Shown: in pieces, positions 46,380 to 57,918 of the stretch | Position numbering within the stretch: position 1 is the stretch's first letter | Layout of the letters: each line of letters opens with the position of its first letter | Source of the DNA: Inonotus obliquus | Lineage: Eukaryota; Basidiomycota; Agaricomycetes; Hymenochaetales; Hymenochaetaceae | Direction: 5' to 3' | Length of the DNA: 64,000 nt | NCBI GenBank assembly: GCA_032164295.1 | Contig: JAJHTX010000007.1 | Coordinates: 496,001 to 560,000 of the forward strand | Translations under genes and position numbers: made by a program | The notes under the pieces: model-generated | The model's input: only the letters and a program-made list of their open reading frames with translations | What the model was told of the DNA's origin: nothing | Databases searched by the model: none

Positions 46380-46996
46380 TGGTGACTGGCACGGCCTATC
46401 AAATTTCCGTGAGTTCCCACGGTCTCGGTTAGCTCTTCCCAGCGATCGACGTGTCGATTTCAGTGTCTCACTTTTTGGTTTTGCCCTCCACAACTTCGTG
46501 AAAAATCCCAAAAAATATCAGAAAAATGTCTTTTTATGTGTAGAACAAATCTGTCAGAATAAATCAAATTTTTGTCAAATATTGGTCGAGATATTCGCAT
46601 TTTTTGTGCGTATCTCCGCAGCAGAGAATATATTTCAAATTTTTTTTTGACAGAAATGTTCAAAATCTCTTAATTATTATGTGTGTGGAAGAAGTCTGGT
46701 AAAAAATTATGTATTTAAGGAGCCTGGATGCATATAATGCCGCTGAAATCACAACAAATCAGGACTTGTGTAGTTTCTTCTGATGAGATTTAGACACTGA
46801 ATTTGGTTGTAGGTTTACATGTAAGTTATTGCATTCAAGGTGGGGCGTGTTGGGTGTTTACAGTGGGAGGAACACTTCAGAAAATGAGCCCGGCCTGCAA
46901 TTTCAAGATCACGTGATGGTTGGATTTCGTTCAGAACACGGCGGGCAAATCAGGATGGAGGTAAGGTTGGAATTTAAATGTTTTTTTTGCTGTCAT

Positions 46997-47251
46997 TTTA
47001 AATGCCGGTAAGCATATCGACCCATAAGATATTATAAATATAAACCACGTGTCGATATTTTAAATATCGATAAGGGTATCGATCAGATTGATATTTTAAA
47101 TATCAGTCGGGTAGATATTCTGTACTAGCATATCTGCCTGAAAGAAATTTTAAATGGCTTTCGCGCTGTCATTTTTTATATCCGTAAGCATATCAAACCT
47201 ACCGACACTATAAATATCAATCACGTGCTGATATGCTTACCGGCATTTAAA
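46997..47251. repeat. 255-bp inverted-repeat segment
   Basis: Ends in a 22-bp perfect inverted repeat: TTTAAATGCCGGTAAGCATA plus two bases at 46997-47018, and its complement at 47230-47251. The interior has repeated GATATTTTAAATATC-like palindromes. It looks like a small MITE or the core of the outer element. Confidence 0.7.
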
Positions 47252-48083
47252 TGGTACCTGGCACGGCCTATGTAATTTCCATGACATTCCCACGGTCCCT
47301 TCCATGGCTAAGCGGCGATCGACACAGATTCACCTGTTCCACTTTTTGTTTTGAGATTCGAGGGCCCGTCCTCCCTTCCACAACTTTACAAAAAATCTGA
47401 AAAAATGTCCAAAAATTATTTTTCGACACTCTGAACAAGGTGGTAAGAAAAATTACAAAAACTGTCCAACAGATTCCAAGATACGGCGATTTTTGACACA
47501 TATATAAATAACTATGACACTTCTTAAGAATTTTTTTTTAACAAAATCTTTATTTTTCGTTAAGATTTATATATCTGAAAGAAATATGACAAGAAAGCCT
47601 GAATTCATTGAGCTAGGAAGCATATATGCTGCTGTGTCTACTGTATATGCTAATCTCTCCACCAGTATGTCGATTTTTTTCGCATATAGTTGACAGAACC
47701 ACCCTAATACACACATACATCATGTCCAAGCAGTTTTAAAGGAGTTTTATAAGTGTTTTCAGAGGAAGATATGGTCGTGCAAAAAAGCCAAAATAAGATC
47801 ACGTGATACATAAGTGAAAATAGTTATGTATATTCTGCCTGAATATCACCTACAATCGATTCGGATTTGGTATATTTCACATCAGATAGTTATTCCAAGC
47901 CTTTTAATGTTGAAAGGAAGGGACAAATAACTCAAATTCTGTGGAACTACATATTCAAGGGATTTAGTGGGGGACCGGAAAGTGGGACATGAAGATCGAC
48001 GCGAGTTACTATAAATAGAAAGTATTTAAAACTCCGCCCGGGAAAAAGTGGCACGGATTTTTTATAGGCCGTGCCAGGCACCA
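47252..48083. mobile_element. Nested copy of the same element family
   Basis: 832 bp with ends TGGTACCTGGCACGGCCTAT (left) and, inverted, TGGTGCCTGGCACGGCCTAT (right). Flanked by ATTTAAA at 47245-47251 and 48084-48090, again a 7-bp target duplication. Its left 250 bp align directly with the left end of the outer element, including the block around CCACAACTT and AAAAATGTC. It inserted at the edge of the 255-bp inverted-repeat segment. Confidence 0.78.
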
Positions 48084-48397
48084 ATTTAAAATTCCGACCT
48101 TACCTCCATCCTGATTTGCCCGCCGTGGAAAATGCATACAATTTGGCATAATCATCACTAAACAAGTTATCTGTTGTAGTTTTGTGAAATGCAGCCAGTT
48201 TATACATCATTTACTATATTTGTACCCTGTTGGACTTGTCACTGGGTTCTATATACACTCGAGGGGGAGTTTACTGTTCTGAATGAAGCTGAGACACGAA
48301 GATCGACACCGCCTTCCAAATTTGGGCTCGCTTAGCGGAGGAAGTGACCGTGGGAACTCACGAAAATTTGATAGGCCGTGCCAGTCACCAGTCACTT

Positions 48398-51027
48398 CTC
48401 ACGCCCAGAATGTTTCTATTTTTTCCCCAGCTTTACATTACATAATATGTGGTTTGTTTGGTCGGTAGTTCGACTTCGAGGTTTCCCTCCTCCAAGATTC
48501 AAACGGTTCTCATTATCCTCCAGCGCTCCGTCTTCTCTAAGCTGGGGGAACGTCCGTCCTGCGTTGAGGTTGATGGTGATAGACGTTCTCTGCCACTTTG
48601 GGAAGATCGTGGGAATTCCTTTTGCGTTGTTAGGGGTTTCCAACTTTGCGATTGACCTTGATTTTTTCGTCCCTTCTCCGCTCATTGTCCCCCGTTCTAT
48701 CATGTTGGGGAACGCGCGTCTCTTGCGCAGTAATGATGGCTATGTCTTGGATGCTGTGCTGGCGGTGTGCAGATCGCTCGATTACGATGCATTCAGAACG
48801 TATATGAATAAGCAATAGACCTGGCTGAGCGACACATACGCAGTGCGTTATCTTCACTCATGGGTTTTGGAACCTGGTCGTTTCATATCCCCTACTCCGT
48901 CTCTAACCCGTATACATGGAATTCTGCCCGACCCGGATGTTACTCACCGCTTTCAGACACAAGGCACGACCCACTGACTCGGACACAACCCCGATCACGC
49001 GAAAAGCTGAAGAGTTCTGAACATGTGTTACTCGGTACGTTCTGATTTCTGGAACTCGAGGTTAATGCCCACTATGGCCTTCTGACCCGCGATTATGCCG
49101 TTAACATGTAGAGGAGCGGATAATTCCTGTCTGTCAGGGGGAGGGGATATAGGAGCACATTGACATGCTGTACCGTGAATCTTATGGAATGCTTCGTTCT
49201 ACGTACTCGGCAGCTATCTGATGCTTCTAGACGCGGGAAGTACCCTGATCCATTCTGCTCATGACTGGATTGAATATCGATTGAAAAGAATGGTTTACTT
49301 CCTGGTATAGGGAACGAAGGCGACTCTCTAATCTTTTTGATGATGACCTTGCGGTTCATGGTTCTTTGCAATACAACGAAGGATCTTCGGACATTGAACT
49401 TTGGTCTTCTGGCGACCGGGTAGCCCGTAGCTTCGTGAGTCGTTTATCCTTAAGAATCACTCCTCTTCCTGTTGATTAGCCGCCCTTTCTCATCGTGTCT
49501 TGCTGGCGATGGTATTTCTCATCTCGCAGCTTGCCTGAGTCCCGACTAAAGAAGATGGTCCCTGATATCCGTGCTAGCTCACGATGAAATAACATCGATA
49601 ATACCCAACTGTGGCCGTTACACCATTCATGAGTGTCCCGGTCTCGTTTGGACTCATGTTAGCCTGCCGTGATCGTTCTACTCATATCATTCATGATCAC
49701 CATCTAATTAATCCGGAAAGTTTTCTTCTGGAGGAAACGGAGCCTACCTTCCTCCTATGCTCGACTGTCGAACTGGCCAGACGGACTGTTGCTCTGCTGA
49801 ATTTCCTGCACGTTGTCGGAGCACATGACTTCTATCTGGTCAGCAGCCTCGTTATCTTCGGTGGGTTTCCCCCGTTCTCAAGCCTTGAGAATAGGCGCTA
49901 CACTCCGTCAGCTTCGGTATGCGATTAGGAGCGCACGGAGATGCTAGAACTCAGAATCGTTCCTAGCACACCAACCATTCGGTACCTCATTCCCTGCGTC
50001 TTCACTTCTTCTTCATTATGCCCTCCTGGAGCATTAGAAACTCCAGCTCTAAAGACCGCACCATCTCCGCTGGGACTACTACTCCGTCTCGAACTCTGTA
50101 CTCGTTGAAAGGGGCGGGATCCGTGAACTTCCCGCGAGGCTCCGTATGCCGGCATCATCTTGATCTTGGCGGTACCGATTGCAAAATTTTGACCAAAATA
50201 CTATAGCTTATTTCGGACTTGATGCTATCTTTCAATCATGATCTTATGCTAAGCGAGTCGGGATTACCTACTGCCACTTGCATTCGCGATCAGTGTCTGT
50301 GCTGACTAGTGGACTGGCCTATCATATGGGCTTTCTGGACGAAAGATAATGATCTGCGGCTTGTCGAGTTTCATGCAGCACAATAAACGTGAACTTTCAG
50401 GAGAGTCTGATGGGTAAGCTCGTGTTTCAGCTTCGTCAAGGATTAGTCATCTGCATCTGAAGCCATTTGATATTGCTGCGTTGCTCATCGCATGGTGCTG
50501 TACCCTTGCTATTTGACACCAAGTATCTGTAATGTATGATCTTCTATGAGACTAACGAGACTAAAGGGAGGTCGTGCTGCTAGTATCCCATGATGGTTTC
50601 CCAGAGCGCCTGCAGATTGATACTCACTTAGTTTCGATGTGTTGAAGCTTGGTGATGTTGGAAACCTTAACTATAGCTGATATCCTTCGAGTCCTGCATA
50701 ACTTTAAACTCCCTTATTTCCAGCTCTCGTATCAGCATATAATTCTCTATAATCCCTGGAATATAGCCAAAGACCATTTAACGGGAATTGTTATCTTTTC
50801 AGTTCGGCAGAGTTGGAAGCCTGCAAGTTTCAACCTCATTGGGGCGTCGGAGTTGCAACTGAGCCCCGAAATAGACTGAATCACGTGCACGCTTTCGCCC
50901 GCAGGCCAGAGCCGCCTCCTCACCATAACCATCCCAATCCAATCTATCCGTGCTGCCTGTAAGATGTTAACGGCAAGCGTTACTTACGACTGCTCGTATG
51001 TCTTGTTTCTCATCATCTAGGAGCTAC
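48398..51027. other. 2.6-kb gap without supportable genes
   Basis: A 146-codon plus-strand ORF (48378-48818) starts inside the element end and has no recognisable features. Other short ORFs at 49611-49928 and 50649-50879 are equally unsupported. Confidence 0.45.
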
Positions 51028-52595
51028 ATGCTACGATACTTCCTGCGCACTTTACTGTGCCTTATCCTGAGCCTGAGAACTGTTATCACGTCCTGTGTTC
51101 CTAGCGGTCTCGTGTCTGACGGCGCCGATGAGGTAATATGGGACACACAGATGCATTTGGGCTGGGATGAAGACAACGTAGCTCCGGGCTGGTATGACCC
51201 TCGAATCCACGGAGGACGCATGCTTGATGTATGTATCTTGCTCTGTCTTCTACGATGCATTAGAATTAGATATGAGGTGCAGACGCACTTCTAATCATCA
51301 CTGAAATACAATCAGTATACAACTCGCCATCTCGGAGAGCCGCTGAACGTAATCCTTTCGGGCCATTCCGATCCATTCATCCTGACAGTGACAGGGTTCC
51401 ATTACTATGCGAAGTGAGTCCTCATCGTAGACCGAAATGAACGAAATAGACTTCTCAAATCAATTTCTTGTTCCGTATCTACCGCAAGGTCTATCGGATT
51501 CTCCGAAGAGTGCCTAGGCCTGCATTATGGCAATATACACCGTGCAGACTTAGGCGATGGTGATGGGCGCAAGGAGGAATTGCTTCTTGCCCGACAGTAT
51601 TACTTCCCTGTTTGGGGAACATGCTGGGAGAGCGTGGCTGGTGGGTCAACATCTCTATTCCGTTTTCATGTTTTGTATAATTTGGCGAGGGACACCTCTA
51701 TTCTGACAATATTAATGACTCCGAGCCTCTCAGCCCGGCATGACTTGCTGGCGATTAGTGTGCCGTTTGGGTATCACATAAAACATTGTCTCTCTATTCA
51801 ATTCGTTCCGCCATTGTTCCGTCTTCCAGTATCTCACTCCCGTCACACTTTCTCATTAACCCCAGGTGGAAATCACTTCCGGGCCTGGAAGCAGAATGGC
51901 ACACTTGCTGACAGTGGTGCATGGTTCTTAGGGTGTGTAACGCTTTGACGTCTGCAGGGGGGGAATTCTGACTTTTCCTTCGGCATACTTTTATGGCACG
52001 GCGACTCCCGTTCGGCTTCGATTATCCAGTGTGTCCAAGGAGGAGGTGAGCGATGCAAATAAAGTTTCGATTATTGGTGTGCCTTAATTCTGTCCCGTCC
52101 GACTTACAGGACTCAAGCAAGCACCATATGATTGTCGATAACGGCTACAACATCGGCCGAGATCTGTTAGTCGAGAAGGCAGCCGCTGGGAGCCATTGGA
52201 ACGGCATGTGGTGGCAAGCCGATGTAGCTTGGAATGAGAAAGATCTTTTGCAGCCTGGAAGGCGAGGTGAGATCTTGCTTTAGCTTCTTTTTTGGTGGCA
52301 CGATGGCGTGTAAGCCTTCGGCTTCATGTTCCAGGGCTCTGGTTTGACTTTCCTGGGAACTCTGTCCCTCTTCGAGAGGATAGAAGACAATCATTCTGAA
52401 TTGCCAAGAGCTATCAGCCTCGGAGGATACTCTTGGTCGCTATGTTGCGCGAGTATAATTAAATCTTCTCAATTCATTTCTTTCCATAACCGCGCTGCAA
52501 TTCAATACTTACAACTGTCTCGTGGCATCACAGGAATCAACCATGGTATTCCTCAGGACGGAAGAGTGGCGATACTAACCGTTAATAGAGTTTAA
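51028..52595 (+). CDS. Secreted basidiomycete protein of unknown function
   Basis: Exons: 51028-51228, 51316-51413, 51489-51640, 51866-51932, 52030-52045, 52110-52266, 52534-52595; 250 residues. The N-terminus MLRYFLRTLLCLILSLRTVI looks like a signal peptide (an ATG 30 nt upstream is also in frame). Conserved-looking blocks are WYDPRIHGGRMLDYTTRHLG, GHSDPFILTVTGFHYYAKS, IGFSEECLGLHYGNIHRADL, GDGDGRKEELLLARQYYFP, GTCWESVAGGNHFRAWKQNG, DNGYNIGRDLLVEKA and NHGIPQDGRVAILTVNR. From memory this pattern belongs to a widespread Agaricomycete secreted family with no assigned function. Exon 5 is only 16 nt. The last intron is 267 nt and contains another possible acceptor. Confidence 0.75.
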
Positions 52596-53927
52596 TTACC
52601 TCCCGTCTCACTCTGAATTCATTCTGTTGGTAAAGAAAAGCAACTCCCAACGGAACTGCAGAATTCCGCAGGACGGCGCCTGTGATTTATGACCTCTCAT
52701 GACCACTCAAGATCACATGTCTCATCCTCGAAGCCAGTACCTCCGTCACTCTAATATTTTCCTAGCCTTAGTGACACTTACCGCAGTCTGTTATCATCTT
52801 CCGATAGGTACTTGCGGCTCTTGCGGAGAAAGATGAAGTCGCGGAGCTAGAAGTCATCTGCTTGAACCTATTTCCGTGAATTACGGATAACAGTCAATAC
52901 AGTTACTCTTATGATTGCTCTGTATAATAGGAGTGTGAGAGGCCAGTAGGAAAATTCAATGAAGAACAAAGCAGTGGGGTTGGTCACTTCTACTTGAAAG
53001 GGTTCACAGTATCTTCACTATCGCCTTTCTGGACTGATTATCCCAGACGAAATTCCCATTACAGCACCTAGCGTTTGTCACACATAACCCTTCAAAGTTT
53101 CTCATCAGCGGATCATTTCGACGTTTCTCGTTATATAGCTGAAAGCCACATCTAGACGGTGTATTCTGAGAACCGTACAAGCAAGAATGTAAGGCGGCTG
53201 AAAGTGGTAATTCCATAGAACTGAGAAGAAAATTGGGAAGCAGGATATCTCAGGATGGTGCTCACAACCACCACGCTTCTTCAGGATACACGTACAGACG
53301 GAAGATGGATTGGAGTTACAGCTACATCGGTGAAAGCAATAGACAACCTCCAGTCCGAGTCTATAAGTCGCTTGTACATTCACCGAGTCTGACGCTGTTA
53401 GGGCACATTCAGTGCTATTCACCGGCGTTTTGACCAGCGCTATCCAGGTCTCACCATCATCATTCATCTCCCTGACTGGAATTATCGCATGCTGTAGAGT
53501 CAGATACTATTTCCTGGGAGTAAACGGTACAGACATGACACTGTTAGAGATTCCTTCGTAAAGATCCTAAGTAAGAAGTGGTCGCAATATTTGTCGGCAT
53601 CCCAGATCGCCTTATCGTCAAGTCCAGACACAATGTGTCGAAAACACGACTGAGAAGATCCAGTTGGCTTGTCCATCGAGTGGTCGCAAGATCAACTTGC
53701 CCGTCAGCTTCCCAATACAAATCGTTTCAGGAGTAAAAGACAACGTGTCCGCCATCGGGCGGCCAGACAGACAGGGTGGTAAGGCAACGTAGTGTCTACC
53801 CAGATGGTCCTCAAGCTTGCCGGTGGAACTTGAAATATCTTTTGACTTTATCGCCCAGCAACTGAGCAAGTGGCGCACCTTTTCCAGGTCTCGTCACATG
53901 ACCGTTTCTCCAATAATTTCGCAGAAA
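52596..53927. other. 1.3-kb gap upstream of SEN54
   Basis: Two open frames on the minus strand (53467-53105 and 53878-53618) have no recognisable features. The last 60 bp resemble the sequence before the unit 2 SEN54 pseudogene, so the duplicated segment begins near 53870. Confidence 0.45.
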
Positions 53928-55594
53928 ATGAGTCACGCCTCCAGTGCTGCCTGCAACATGGATGACGACTATGAGAAACCGCCATCAGTTGCATCCAAAA
54001 ATCCCCCAGACGTTCCGGAGGATGTGGAAGCATCCTCAGACGAAGACGATGGCGGACCGGACTGGACGAGACTTTCTGCCTCGACAACTTCAGGCGCAGC
54101 CAAACCTGTCATCCCGAAACGCGGTGATAAAGAGTTTGAGCCAACTGGAGGGATAGATGGTGGCGGGAAGGGAAGCAATCTGCAACAGCATAAGCTCGAG
54201 CGTGTGCGAACGGCGATGTTCAGTGCGCTTGACGTCGAGCGTACGGTCTCTAGGTGTGATTCAATTCGATTCTCCTGCTTCTGTTAGTCTGATGCTTTGC
54301 AATAGTAAGACTGCAAGCTATGCGGTATGGCGTCCTGAGATCGCACGCGCGCGTATCCTGAATGCACGGGGAAGCTTCCTTGCGACAATGGGTCACAGCG
54401 TTCCCCGCCTTCAATCGACGCCTGCTACGGCTACGGCCGACAATGCCTCACAAACACGGAAATCAGAAAAGGCTGTCGAGCTGCTTCCTGAAGAAGCCCT
54501 TTACCTCATAGAACGCGGTAGTATGTTCTGCTGGTCGAAAATCGATGACCGCGCATCCGATGAAGGAGTTCCCATGAGCGTCCAGGAGGCATACGCTGAA
54601 ATGATTGGGAGAGAAGACCTGACGCTAGAACGATATCTGGTCAGTTGCAGCATGGGCTCTGGCTCCAGTTCTTCAAGGTTGACTCATCCACTAGGTATAC
54701 TCCTACTTGAAACGTCTTGGGTACACGGTCACACGGGCGCGGCCACCAGATCCGTATTATAATACCGCGTCCCGTTTTCATTCCTCCTCCATGAAAGACA
54801 ACGAGTCAGGTGTTTTCGCTCGCATAACAGATACCCTGTTATATCCTCTTAGACGTCTTTTCTCGTGGTCCTCCCGCAAGGCGGATTGGTGGCGGCCACT
54901 GAATCTTCGCTTTGTGCATAGATTCTTGTCATATTGTCAGTATGTCCACTTTACTACTCCGGAATCGAGCTCACTCTATCATTTAGCTTCGCTATTCTCC
55001 TCTCTCCGTTTGATCCCTTCCGGTTACAGCCAACCATTCCATGCTGCTCCCATGCCCGCGAAGCATCCTTCCCCTTACGAGGTCTTCTTCCATCTTTACA
55101 AGCCTGCGACTCCATACCGCAAGACCGCTCCTCCACCTCCCGATTTCTCGGTTATTGTCGTTGAGTGAGCTATTGTGCACCTTAGAAGTGTGATATAGAT
55201 AACTGATACGACGCAAAGTGCTCGTATGACACCTATGCCTTCGCTTCAGGAGCTTTGCGTACTCTTTGAGCAACTTCCTGAGCTTCTTCCACCAGTGCCG
55301 CGGAAAAGAACGATACAAAATTCCCCATTGGGGACATCAACGAGGAATAATGCGAGTGCACAAAGTCAGCCAACTACGATACGCCGTTCGGTCTTCATGA
55401 GACTACGCAGCTTCATAAGGTGGATCATCGGCTTCAGAGATGCATATGACCAAGGAAGGCCTATTCGACGTCCGAATCCTTTCCAATTACTCAAGATGGG
55501 GAAGAAAATGATCGTAGTCGCTGCTGTCGACTCGGGAATGATCAGCTTTTTCCGATTTTGTCAGGGTTCCTTCGACGAGTGGCCAATGGGATGA
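53928..55594 (+). CDS. SEN54: tRNA-splicing endonuclease subunit Sen54
   Basis: Non-catalytic subunit of the heterotetrameric endonuclease (Sen2, Sen34, Sen15, Sen54) that removes introns from pre-tRNA. Exons: 53928-54253, 54306-54639, 54695-55164, 55219-55594; 501 residues. The Sen54 N-terminal domain is clear: ARARILNARGSFLATMGHSV, KAVELLPEEALYLIERG, MFCWSK, PMSVQEAYAEMIGREDLTLE, VYSYLKRLGYTVTRA. The C-terminal part has FHLYKPATPYRKTAPPPPDF, PMPSLQELCVLFEQLPE and, at the end, VVAAVDSGMISFFRFCQGSF with EWPMG. The first 60 residues are acidic. An in-frame ATG at 53958 would also serve. All introns have good borders (52-55 nt). This is the only intact copy in the window; three broken ones lie at 26.9-34 kb. 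It converges on X3. Confidence 0.93.
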
Positions 55595-55796
55595 TCATAC
55601 ACTCATAATGTACTCGTATTGGAATCAAAAGTGAGGCCGGTTGCGCTCATGCCTTCCAGATGCAGATTTAGCTGTAATACTCTGCTCTTCTTGGTCTGCA
55701 AATCACTCTATTGGACTTTGAACTATGCTCACACATCCAAATCTCAGGAAGCCGAAGCGCTAATTCACAGAATACGATCTGTAATCCTTAATTACA

Positions 55797-56413
55797 TCAG
55801 TTTACGACTATATTCTCCCGCTTGTCTGCAAGCTCTGAGATTTTTTCAGTGGAGGTCCCTGCTGGTACTTGCGCAAGTCTGAATACATCTTTGTTGAACA
55901 CCTGGAATGTAGTTGAGATCCCGTATCTGCGCGAAGTCGTTTCGATAAAACTTACCGCTGTCAGCTTGCGATATGCGTTGTTGACATATTTTGGATATTT
56001 ATGCGATTTATCCTCTGTCACCCTGTTAATCAAAACCAGAGGGCACCCTTCCTTGGCTTCATATTCGATGATTTTTTTGTTGGCAAAATGATCACCGGGA
56101 AAGTTTATTCTGTCTGGCCCGTAACCTACAAAGTACTCGTCTTGACCACTGGTGTTACTACCAGTGCCCAGAGAATTCACTATTACATCCCCTAATTTGC
56201 CTGTGATTCCTTAAGTTGCGTATGTCAATGTTCCGTTTCTAGTCGAGGTACTTGTGTGGGCAGATCCACCACCAGTCGAAGTCTCTGTGAATGCATGGGT
56301 CAGTGACTTTCAGTGTAACATCTATATTTTTCTAAGAGCTTACCTGGTGTGGGATCCTGTTGTCTTGCCGGGACCTTCTTGCCACTCGGTGTTATGCTCT
56401 TAATTGCATTCAT
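55797..56413 (-). CDS. X3: small unknown protein
   Basis: Third member of the X family, inverted relative to X1 and X2. Exons 56413-56344, 56284-56252 and 56200-55797 give 168 residues. The ancestral donor of the second intron (TCGA then GTAAG in X1 and X2) reads CTAGA here, and reading through meets a TAA. A GTACCT donor 9 nt upstream with the CAG acceptor at 56201 gives a 51-nt intron and restores an open frame. The C-terminal domain reads EYFVGYGPDRINFPGDHF, CPLVLINRVTEDK, RRYGISTTFQVFNKDVFRLA and ends NIVVN. The N-terminus (MNAIKSITPSGKKVPARQ) has no AT-hook. It lies tail to tail with intact SEN54. Function unknown. Confidence 0.6.
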
Positions 56414-57130
56414 GACCTAAGAATGATCTGAGGGTGGTGATGCAACGTTTGAGGGTCTAAGTGCGTGTAGTGGCATATGCATGTTGACTGGCACCCCTTC
56501 TATCACCTTTCAGCTTTGCAGATGGTCATTTTTCACACGCAAAGTATCCGAAGCTGTGGGTGAGAAACAAGCTGATTCGCTTTCAGGAAGTAAGCCAGGT
56601 GAGAAGCCGATATTTGTTGCCATCACTTCTAAATCAGAATATTTCCTTCCAGTAGTATGAGGTCCAATACTCCGTGAGAGCACTGAGAGGAGATATTATC
56701 ATATGACCCGGTCATAGTCATTGCTACACCTCGAATAGGTAATATGCTTCAAGGTCAGGTCAGAGCAAACAAACTACTTTGCGAGGCGAGGCAGCTTAGA
56801 GTATTCTGAAGCCCCTCTCAGGTTGTCTCACATATGATCCACATCTGTAGTGCAGCTCTTCACTTATACTTTATGTCAAGGTTCAAGACTTGAAGGGATT
56901 CCTAGAGCTCGAGGGATGTCGTATCACAAGAGTTTCATATTCAGTTTTCTGAGAATATTGCTGTTGTAGCCTGGCAAGGGTAGACTGCAGAGTGTAGAGT
57001 GCAAAGCGAAAATTTCAATGCCATAGCTCTCGCAATGCGCTACTTTGCACTGTGTGGCACCCCCTCCACGTCTCGGATAGCTTCGCCCTGTCCCCCACCT
57101 CAGGCTCATCGAGCTTCCCCCTCAGGTGGC
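56414..57130 (-). repeat. Conserved upstream block of X3
   Basis: Inverted copy of the block at 27390-28111, with the same order of conserved pieces. CATCTGCAAAGCTG lies at 56524-56511 and a 19-codon upstream ORF (56476-56417, starting MPLHALRP) ends 3 nt before the X3 start. Confidence 0.7.
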
Positions 57131-57918
57131 GACTGGAATGCGTAGCATAGCCGTACTCTGGCCTATCCTTCCATTTGGTTTTGGAGTACGCGCAGCAAGT
57201 CAATAGATGAGGCGACGAGACTGAGAGAAACAGAAATCCCACCTAGTAATAGTAACCAGATACACTGAACGAGGAGTGCTTGGAATCGATATGATTCGCT
57301 ACCACTACCGCGACATTGTGATATTTAGAAGCATAAATGTCGCCTTTCTTGACAGAAACGTACTCGTAGATTCGTTGTATCCACATCGTCGCAAGCGCAC
57401 TGCATCAGACCGCAGCATTCTGAATCTTCTGAAGTCGCGAGGCGGCTTAAAGGTTGACCTTCGAGATAAACATAGAGCGCAGGAGCTCTTCCAAAGGATT
57501 CGGATGGGATGACCGACATCAAGGAACTAAGAACTGAACGAGTCTGAGCCTGATCAACATGTGGACCAGTGTCTATCTTCCAAAGCTCAAACTTGATGAA
57601 CTGTGTAACTATTCGCAGCTCCAAAAGTAGATTCCACCAAGCGAAGCCAGAGAATTGGGGAGTTCCAGAAAGAACACCCATCTCTCAATTTGAGAGGAAG
57701 CTGTAGTAGCGAAGTTGTGCATGCGCGAAGGCGTGATGCGTGACACGTGTTATGAGTGACTCGCCACAATGGTCCCTTCTCTTACCAAGTATATATGATT
57801 TCGTCATCCTTTGGCTCTATTATGATACGGAATTTCGTCCACAACTTTCACAGGCGTTTGCTCTTGCCTCCCACCACTATCACCATAGAAACCATTCCTT
57901 ACTCTTTGAGTACGCGGA
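57131..57918. other. Gap upstream of AKR1
   Basis: Unique sequence with short ORFs only; presumably contains the promoter of the aldo/keto reductase gene. Confidence 0.45.

Larger units (their letters stand above)
46380..48390. mobile_element. Non-autonomous inverted-repeat DNA element
   Basis: A 2,011-bp element. Both ends read inward TGGTGACTGGCACGGCCTAT, followed by a further 7 matching bases, and similarity continues to about 90 bp. It is flanked by direct GTCACTT copies at 46373-46379 and 48391-48397, a 7-bp target duplication. It is AT-rich and encodes no transposase. Inside are a second element of the same family (47252-48083) and a shorter inverted-repeat segment (46997-47251). Another inverted pair lies at 46938-46978 and 48086-48127. 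The superfamily is unclear; hAT and Mutator-like elements duplicate 8 and 8-11 bp. Confidence 0.8.

Noticed and set aside
48378..48818. 146-codon plus-strand ORF
   Set aside because: Its start lies in the terminal repeat of the mobile element, composition is not gene-like, and no family is recognisable.
53105..53467. 120-codon minus-strand ORF starting MNDDGETW
   Set aside because: Cys-rich and superficially protein-like, but without motif, splice partner or repeat in the window.
54954..55318. Minus-strand ORFs opposite SEN54 exons 3-4
   Set aside because: Antisense shadows that recur only because SEN54 is duplicated.
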